DNA of 64,000 bases from Pseudoalteromonas luteoviolacea. Its GTDB lineage: Bacteria > Pseudomonadota > Gammaproteobacteria > Enterobacterales > Alteromonadaceae. The notes beneath the pieces are model-generated. The model worked only from the letters and a program-made list of their open reading frames with translations, was not told the DNA's origin and searched no databases. This document shows, piece by piece, positions 59,421-64,000 of the stretch (position 1 is the stretch's first letter; each line of letters opens with the position of its first letter). A program made the position numbers and the translations under genes. The stretch spans positions 124,001 to 188,000 of the forward strand of contig NZ_CP015411.1 of assembly GCF_001750165.1 (NCBI RefSeq), given 5' to 3'.

Positions 59421-60281
59421 TTATTCGTCAAATGCGCGGCGCATAAAGTTCGGAGTGGCCAAAGCGCCTTTGTGAATACCTGTGTTGTAATATTCAGTCT
59501 CAAAGGTTGCGGCATCCACATCTTGCTCTCTAAAGCCGTTAAAAGCTTCGCCTTTACGCGCGAGGGTTGCAGACCATAAACCGCTTGGGTAAATCGGTTG
59601 AGGGAAAGGTAGTGTTTGCAAATCTGCAAAGCCAACATCTTTCATTGCTTGACGCATTTCTTTGAGTAGCGGCATGTGCATCAATGGAGACTCACTTTGC
59701 TGTATTAGGATCCCGCCCTCACGCAGCGCAGCTAGGCAGCTCGTATAGAATGCATGGTTGAATAATCCTTCACCAGGCCCTACCGGATCGGTACCGTCTA
59801 CAATAATGATATCGATAGAATTGGCAGTTGCTTCACGCATATATTTTATGCCGTCGTCAAACATCACGGTTGCACGTGGGTCATCATTGGATGCGCACAG
59901 CTCTGGAAAGTACTTCAGTGACATTTGCGTCACGACTTCATCAATATCGATTTGCGTTACCGACTCAACGCCTGGGTGCTTAAGTACTTCACGTAAGGTA
60001 CCGCAGTCACCGCCGCCGATGATCACCACATTTTTTGGTGCCGGGTGCGCAAACAGTGCCGGGTGGCTCATCATTTCGTGATAGAAAAAGTTTTCTCTTG
60101 TACTGACCATGGTACAGCCATCAATGATCATTAGATTGCCGAAGTCGGTTGTTTCATACATCTCTACTTTCTGAAACGGAGACTGAACCTCATCAAGTTT
60201 TTTATTGATACGCAGAGAAAAAGCACTGCCATCTCGGTCACTTATCTCTGTAAACCAGCGGTTTGCTTCTAAATTAGACAT
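59421..60281 (-). CDS. speE: Spermidine synthase
   Basis: Aminopropyltransferase of 286 residues making spermidine from putrescine and decarboxylated SAM, releasing methylthioadenosine. VVIIGGGDCGTLREVLKHPG near 77 is the SAM-binding loop, IIIVDGTDPVGPGEGLF near 152 has the catalytic Asp, and YQ-type binding residues are present. The start at 60281 has AAGG five bases upstream; GTG at 60293 would add four residues. It is divergent from speA, an earlier step of the same pathway. Its by-product feeds the mtn genes found earlier in the window. Confidence 0.96.
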   Translation of the reverse strand: MSNLEANRWFTEISDRDGSAFSLRINKKLDEVQSPFQKVEMYETTDFGNLMIIDGCTMVSTRENFFYHEMMSHPALFAHPAPKNVVIIGGGDCGTLREVLKHPGVESVTQIDIDEVVTQMSLKYFPELCASNDDPRATVMFDDGIKYMREATANSIDIIIVDGTDPVGPGEGLFNHAFYTSCLAALREGGILIQQSESPLMHMPLLKEMRQAMKDVGFADLQTLPFPQPIYPSGLWSATLARKGEAFNGFREQDVDAATFETEYYNTGIHKGALATPNFMRRAFDE

Positions 60282-60493
60282 TTTTGCCTTCACATTGAAT
60301 TATAAATTGGCGCAATTTTGCCAGCGCCGAAGAATTTGCTCAATCTATTTTAGCCGATAGCCAGCAGTTTGTCTGTTTGTCCGCTGTGGCGAAGAAAGTG
60401 TGCCAAGTACAGAGAAAAGCACATTTTAGTTATCGCTTATCATGATAAGGCGTATTAAAATGAGCAAAATATGAGAATTTTTTAGTAGGAAAT

Positions 60494-62377
60494 ATGATGG
60501 AGTGGGGAGTAGATAACGCGCGTAACACATACAATGTGCAGCATTGGAGTGATGGTTATTTCGATATAAATGAGGCTGGTGAGTTGGTCGCTTATCCTGA
60601 TCGTGATAGCAGTAAAGCCCCCATCGTATTATCTGATCTTACTGAACGATTTAAAGAGCAGGGTTTGACGCTGCCTGTGTTGGTGCGATTCACCGATATT
60701 TTACAAAATCGCGTAGATACACTGACAGAAGCGTTTGCGCAAGCACGGGCACAGAATGACTATCAAGGCCAGTACACCTGTGTTTATCCAATTAAAGTTA
60801 ACCAACAGCGCTCTGTGGTAAGTAAATTATTGAGTCACCCAAGTGGTTTAGTGGGATTAGAAGCCGGCTCTAAACCAGAACTCATGGCAATTCTGGGCTT
60901 GGCAACAACACCCATTACAATCGTGTGTAACGGCTACAAAGACCGTGAATTTCTTAGACTTGCCTTGATTGGTCAAGCGATGGGTCACAAGGTGCAAATT
61001 GTGGTTGAAAAGCTGTCAGAGCTAGATGCGTTAATTGCCGAGATCGATGATTTACAGGTTGAGCCTGCGATTGGTATTCGTATTCGCCTAAACTCAATTG
61101 GCAAAGGCAAATGGCAAAATACTGGGGGTGAAAAAGGCAAGTTTGGTCTGACCGCCGGTCAGGTGCTCAATGCGGTTGAGACACTACGCCGTCACAATAA
61201 ATTGCATCTGATGCAACTGGTTCATTTTCACATTGGCTCACAGATTGCGAATATTCGCGATATCCAGCGAGCACTCAGAGAGTGTGCGCGCCATTATGCG
61301 GAACTCACGCAGCTCGGAGTCCCGTTAAAAACTGTAGATGTGGGCGGCGGTTTAGGGGTCGACTATGAAGGTTCTGGCTCCCGCAGTGCCTGCTCGATGA
61401 ACTACACTGTGGGCGAGTATGCACGTAATGTTGTACACGCGTTTGCAGAAGTGGCTGAGCAGCATGATTTACCGCATCCAGACATTATTACTGAGTCCGG
61501 TCGTGCACTGACGGCCCACCATGCAGTACTGATCACAGATGTAATTGATATCGAGACAGCACCGTGTGAGGAAGTGCCAGAGCAAGTGGCTGAAGATGAG
61601 CATCATTTAGCACATGAATTACGATTGGCTTTATCAAGGTTAACCCCCAGATTGGCATTAGAGACCTACCATGACGCGATACATCTATTCGGTGATGCAC
61701 ATGATCAATATGTGCATGGCTTGATCTCGATGGCACAGTGGTCGCAAATTGAACGTTTGTATTTTACTATTTTACGAAAAGTGAGAGACAGCTTGAACGT
61801 TCACTCTAGAGCGCATCATGAAGTCTTGGATGACCTTAATGAAAAGTTGGCTGATAAGTTATTTGTGAACTTCTCTCTTTTCCAGTCTTTGCCAGATGTA
61901 TGGGGGATCCAGCAGTTATTCCCTGTGATGCCGATTTCAAATTTAGATCAACCGCTGACGCAGCGATCAATTATTCAAGATATTACGTGTGATTCTGATG
62001 GGCAAATTCGTGAATATGTGGAAGGGGCTGGGATAGAATCAAGTTTGCCAATGCCACAGTACCAGCCTTCAGAACAGTATCATTTAGCGATGTTTATGGT
62101 CGGTGCATATCAGGAGATCCTAGGTGATTTACACAATCTATTTGGTGACACGGATTCGGTGCATGTGGAGCTCAATGACCAAGGTTATCAGCTCACCAAC
62201 CCATTAAAAGGTGACTCGGTCGAAGATGTTTTGCGCTTCGTTCATTATGATAAGCAGCAGCTCATTGACAACTTTACTCGTCAAGTTGATTCGGTTGAAT
62301 TGGCACCCAAAACAAAAGAGACATTTTTACAAGAATTAAAGATGGGTTTGTCTGGTTATACCTATTTTGTAGATTAA
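60494..62377 (+). CDS. speA: Biosynthetic arginine decarboxylase
   Basis: PLP enzyme of 627 residues converting arginine to agmatine, the first step of one putrescine route. CVYPIKVNQQRSVV near 97-110 contains the PLP lysine, GLEAGSKPELMA near 118, VHFHIGSQIANI near 250 and VDVGGGLGVDYEGS near 283 bind the phosphate, and ESGRALTAHHAVL near 335 follows. Adjacent ATG codons at 60494 and 60497 are both possible; AGGA is three and six bases upstream, so the second may be the true start. Agmatine processing genes are not in the window. Confidence 0.96.
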   Translation: MMEWGVDNARNTYNVQHWSDGYFDINEAGELVAYPDRDSSKAPIVLSDLTERFKEQGLTLPVLVRFTDILQNRVDTLTEAFAQARAQNDYQGQYTCVYPIKVNQQRSVVSKLLSHPSGLVGLEAGSKPELMAILGLATTPITIVCNGYKDREFLRLALIGQAMGHKVQIVVEKLSELDALIAEIDDLQVEPAIGIRIRLNSIGKGKWQNTGGEKGKFGLTAGQVLNAVETLRRHNKLHLMQLVHFHIGSQIANIRDIQRALRECARHYAELTQLGVPLKTVDVGGGLGVDYEGSGSRSACSMNYTVGEYARNVVHAFAEVAEQHDLPHPDIITESGRALTAHHAVLITDVIDIETAPCEEVPEQVAEDEHHLAHELRLALSRLTPRLALETYHDAIHLFGDAHDQYVHGLISMAQWSQIERLYFTILRKVRDSLNVHSRAHHEVLDDLNEKLADKLFVNFSLFQSLPDVWGIQQLFPVMPISNLDQPLTQRSIIQDITCDSDGQIREYVEGAGIESSLPMPQYQPSEQYHLAMFMVGAYQEILGDLHNLFGDTDSVHVELNDQGYQLTNPLKGDSVEDVLRFVHYDKQQLIDNFTRQVDSVELAPKTKETFLQELKMGLSGYTYFVD

Positions 62378-62423
62378 TGCGAACTGCTCTGATTTTTTCT
62401 TGCCTTGAAAATGCGTATGATGC

Positions 62424-62452
62424 CCTCATCACAACATGTGGTTGTGATGAGG
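62424..62452 (+). terminator. Hairpin after speA
   Basis: Perfect 12-bp inverted repeat CCTCATCACAAC / GTTGTGATGAGG with loop ATGTG, 46 bases past the speA stop. Only TATTATTG follows, so termination would be imperfect. It may partly separate speA from the acyltransferase genes. Confidence 0.7.
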
Positions 62453-62489
62453 TATTATTGAGTAAAATAAAGTAGTAAAGGAACTTTGC

Positions 62490-63368
62490 ATGTCGCTAGT
62501 CCGTCAGATTATTGGGCTTATTTTATATGTCCTAAATACATTATTGTGGTTTGTGCCTATTTTTATATGCGGTGTGCTCAAGCTGATCCCAATACCTGCA
62601 TTGCAACGTGCATTGAGTAAGTTGGCAAAGGCATGTGCAAGCATGTGGGTAGCTGGGAATAATGTCAATCAACGCTGCATTTCACCCTATGAATTACAGG
62701 TCAATGGCGAGGATAAGCTCAATCAAAAAGATTGGTATTTGGTGATTGCAAACCACCAAAGCTGGGTTGATATTCTCGTACTACAAAGGGTGTTACATCG
62801 CAAAATTCCATTTTTGAACTTCTTTTTGAAAAAAGAGTTGCTGTATGTGCCTTTCTTAGGTTTGGCTTGGTGGGCATTAGACTTTCCGTTTATGACGCGA
62901 ACCAGTAAAAGCCAAATTAGGAAAAACCCAAAATTAAAAGGCAAAGATATTGAAACGACACGCAAAGCGTGTGAGAAATTTAAAACTATGCCAGTGAGTA
63001 TCGTAAATTTTGTTGAAGGCACACGCTTTACTGATGAAAAACATAAAAGGCAGAACAGTCCATTTAAGCATTTGCTAAAGCCTAAAGCCGGTGGCATTGC
63101 TTTTGTGATGCAAGCGATGGGTGACCAGATCAACCAAGTGGTGAATGTGACCATTCATTATCCGAATGGTGTACCAACATTTATGGATTTTGTTGCGGGC
63201 AAAGCGGGACAGATCAACGTGCAAGTGGATTTGATGCCTGTTAACGACAAGCTAGTTGGTGACTATACTGGAGACAATGAATTTAGAGTTCAATTTCAGG
63301 GTGAGTTAAATCGCCTATGGACTGAAAAAGATAACTGTATTGAACAGCTGGCAACCTCGGCAGATTAG
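62490..63368 (+). CDS. YihG-like membrane acyltransferase, first of a tandem pair
   Basis: A 292-residue PlsC-domain acyltransferase with two N-terminal hydrophobic segments (about 5-35). The catalytic NHQSWVDILVLQ (Hx4D) is near 89 and the glycerophosphate loop VNFVEGTRFTDEKHKRQ near 172. These features and length match YihG, which acylates lysophosphatidic acid with unusual acyl groups in E. coli. GGAAC precedes the ATG. A homologous gene follows 44 bases later. Confidence 0.87.
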   Translation: MSLVRQIIGLILYVLNTLLWFVPIFICGVLKLIPIPALQRALSKLAKACASMWVAGNNVNQRCISPYELQVNGEDKLNQKDWYLVIANHQSWVDILVLQRVLHRKIPFLNFFLKKELLYVPFLGLAWWALDFPFMTRTSKSQIRKNPKLKGKDIETTRKACEKFKTMPVSIVNFVEGTRFTDEKHKRQNSPFKHLLKPKAGGIAFVMQAMGDQINQVVNVTIHYPNGVPTFMDFVAGKAGQINVQVDLMPVNDKLVGDYTGDNEFRVQFQGELNRLWTEKDNCIEQLATSAD

Positions 63369-63412
63369 CGCCCCAAGGTTAGCCAGTGAGTGAGCAAAGG
63401 AAAAACAAAATA

Positions 63413-64000
63413 ATGAAAAATGTATTACCGAAGTGGTTTAACGGTGCAATGGGTGCATTATTTTTGTTACTTAATACTGCCTTTTGGGGGGTAATAATTC
63501 TTTGCTTAGGGGTGATCAAAGGGGGCCTACGAATTAAGTCCATATCTGTGCTTTTACACTGGGCTTATCATAAATGGTGTATAAGCAATCGCATAGGATT
63601 GAAACTCGGTGGCGTTTCAATGCAAGTGAGTATACCGCAAACGGTGTCTGTGGATGGATGGTACTTATTGGTATGCAATCATATTAGCTGGTTAGACATT
63701 GTGGTACTGAGTGCACAGGCTCAGCTCCCTGCACCTAAGTTCTTTCTAAAAGATGAGCTTAAATACGTGCCTTTGATTGGTACTGGTGCTTGGGCATTAG
63801 ATATGCCGTTTATGAAGCGTGCCAGCAAAGCGCAGATTGCTAAAAATCCAAAGCTTAAGCGCATGGATGTTGAGCGGACAAAGCAAAGTTGTAAAAATTT
63901 CAAACACCATCCAACCACAGTGATAAATTTTGCCGAAGGTACACGGTTTACTGCGCAAAAACATCAACGTCAAGCCAGTCCTTTTGATAAGTTACTGAAA
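63413..64000 (+). CDS. YihG-like membrane acyltransferase, second of a tandem pair (3' end cut)
   Basis: A homologue of the preceding gene that runs off the right edge after 196 visible residues. It starts MKNVLPKWFNGAMGALFLLL, has a hydrophobic N-terminal segment, VCNHISWLDIVVLS near 84 (Hx4D) and INFAEGTRFTAQKHQRQ near 166. Identity to the first copy is moderate, so the duplication is old. AAAGGA lies 11 bases before the ATG. The two enzymes may differ in acyl donor or acceptor. Confidence 0.88.
   Translation, partial: MKNVLPKWFNGAMGALFLLLNTAFWGVIILCLGVIKGGLRIKSISVLLHWAYHKWCISNRIGLKLGGVSMQVSIPQTVSVDGWYLLVCNHISWLDIVVLSAQAQLPAPKFFLKDELKYVPLIGTGAWALDMPFMKRASKAQIAKNPKLKRMDVERTKQSCKNFKHHPTTVINFAEGTRFTAQKHQRQASPFDKLLK

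Overview
The window looks like chromosomal DNA of a marine gammaproteobacterium of the Alteromonadales, most probably Pseudoalteromonas or a close relative. This rests on gene content and order, not on a database search. Supporting signs are the order murB-birA-coaX-tRNA(Thr,Tyr,Gly,Thr)-tufB, the yheS/yheT/yheU/yheV/slyX/fkpA set, rsd beside hemE, three tandem initiator tRNAs, many secreted peptidases, a GlyGly-CTERM protein and a very long poly-HAMP chemoreceptor. No transposase, integrase, phage gene or CRISPR array was seen.

Layout. 1-1.8 kb: ubiB(partial)-ubiJ-ubiE, ubiquinone synthesis, minus strand. 1.9-5 kb: a protein with a degenerate GGDEF domain and a DUF885 lipoprotein. 5-13.3 kb: a nearly complete methionine salvage locus. 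mtnK and mtnA are divergent; mtnBCD is divergent from an aminotransferase and omega-amidase pair. Both divergent promoter regions carry runs of 8-bp units resembling MetJ boxes, and an S9 peptidase sits inside the locus. 13.3-23.6 kb: a chemoreceptor with nine HAMP-like units, a propeller-amidohydrolase fusion, a hybrid histidine kinase and a CsgD-like regulator. 23.8-26.8 kb: hinT, a DUF2057 protein and an M1 aminopeptidase. 27-31.6 kb: murB-birA-coaX, four tRNAs and tufB.

31.6-35.8 kb is the most unusual stretch. Directly after the tufB terminator, where many gammaproteobacteria have secE-nusG, lie two 88-bp copies of a nested-hairpin repeat. A sparse set of four genes related to aryl-polyene-type fatty acid synthesis follows: a ketosynthase-like chain-length factor, an ACP, a thioesterase and a ketosynthase. 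They are separated by gaps that look decayed. 36-44.7 kb holds accessory and housekeeping genes: a VOC protein, a solute-binding protein, an SDR, a small acidic protein, cis/trans fatty acid isomerase, a peroxiredoxin, dimeric dUTPase, yrfG, nudE and cysQ. 44.9-45.3 kb: three near-identical initiator tRNA units. 45.7-50.4 kb: a large GlyGly-CTERM propeller protein, a minisatellite of 20 exact 17-bp periods and an M19 dipeptidase. 50.4-57.6 kb: the yhe/slyX/fkpA block, a 46-residue membrane protein and rsd. 58.3-64 kb: hemE, speE, speA and two tandem acyltransferases, the second cut by the window end.

How genes connect. SpeE releases methylthioadenosine when it makes spermidine. The mtn genes return that compound to methionine, so two distant parts of the window form one metabolic loop; the first step, an MTA nucleosidase, is not here. 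hemE, ubiBJE and cysQ are core metabolism. The cis/trans isomerase and the YihG-like acyltransferases act on membrane lipids.
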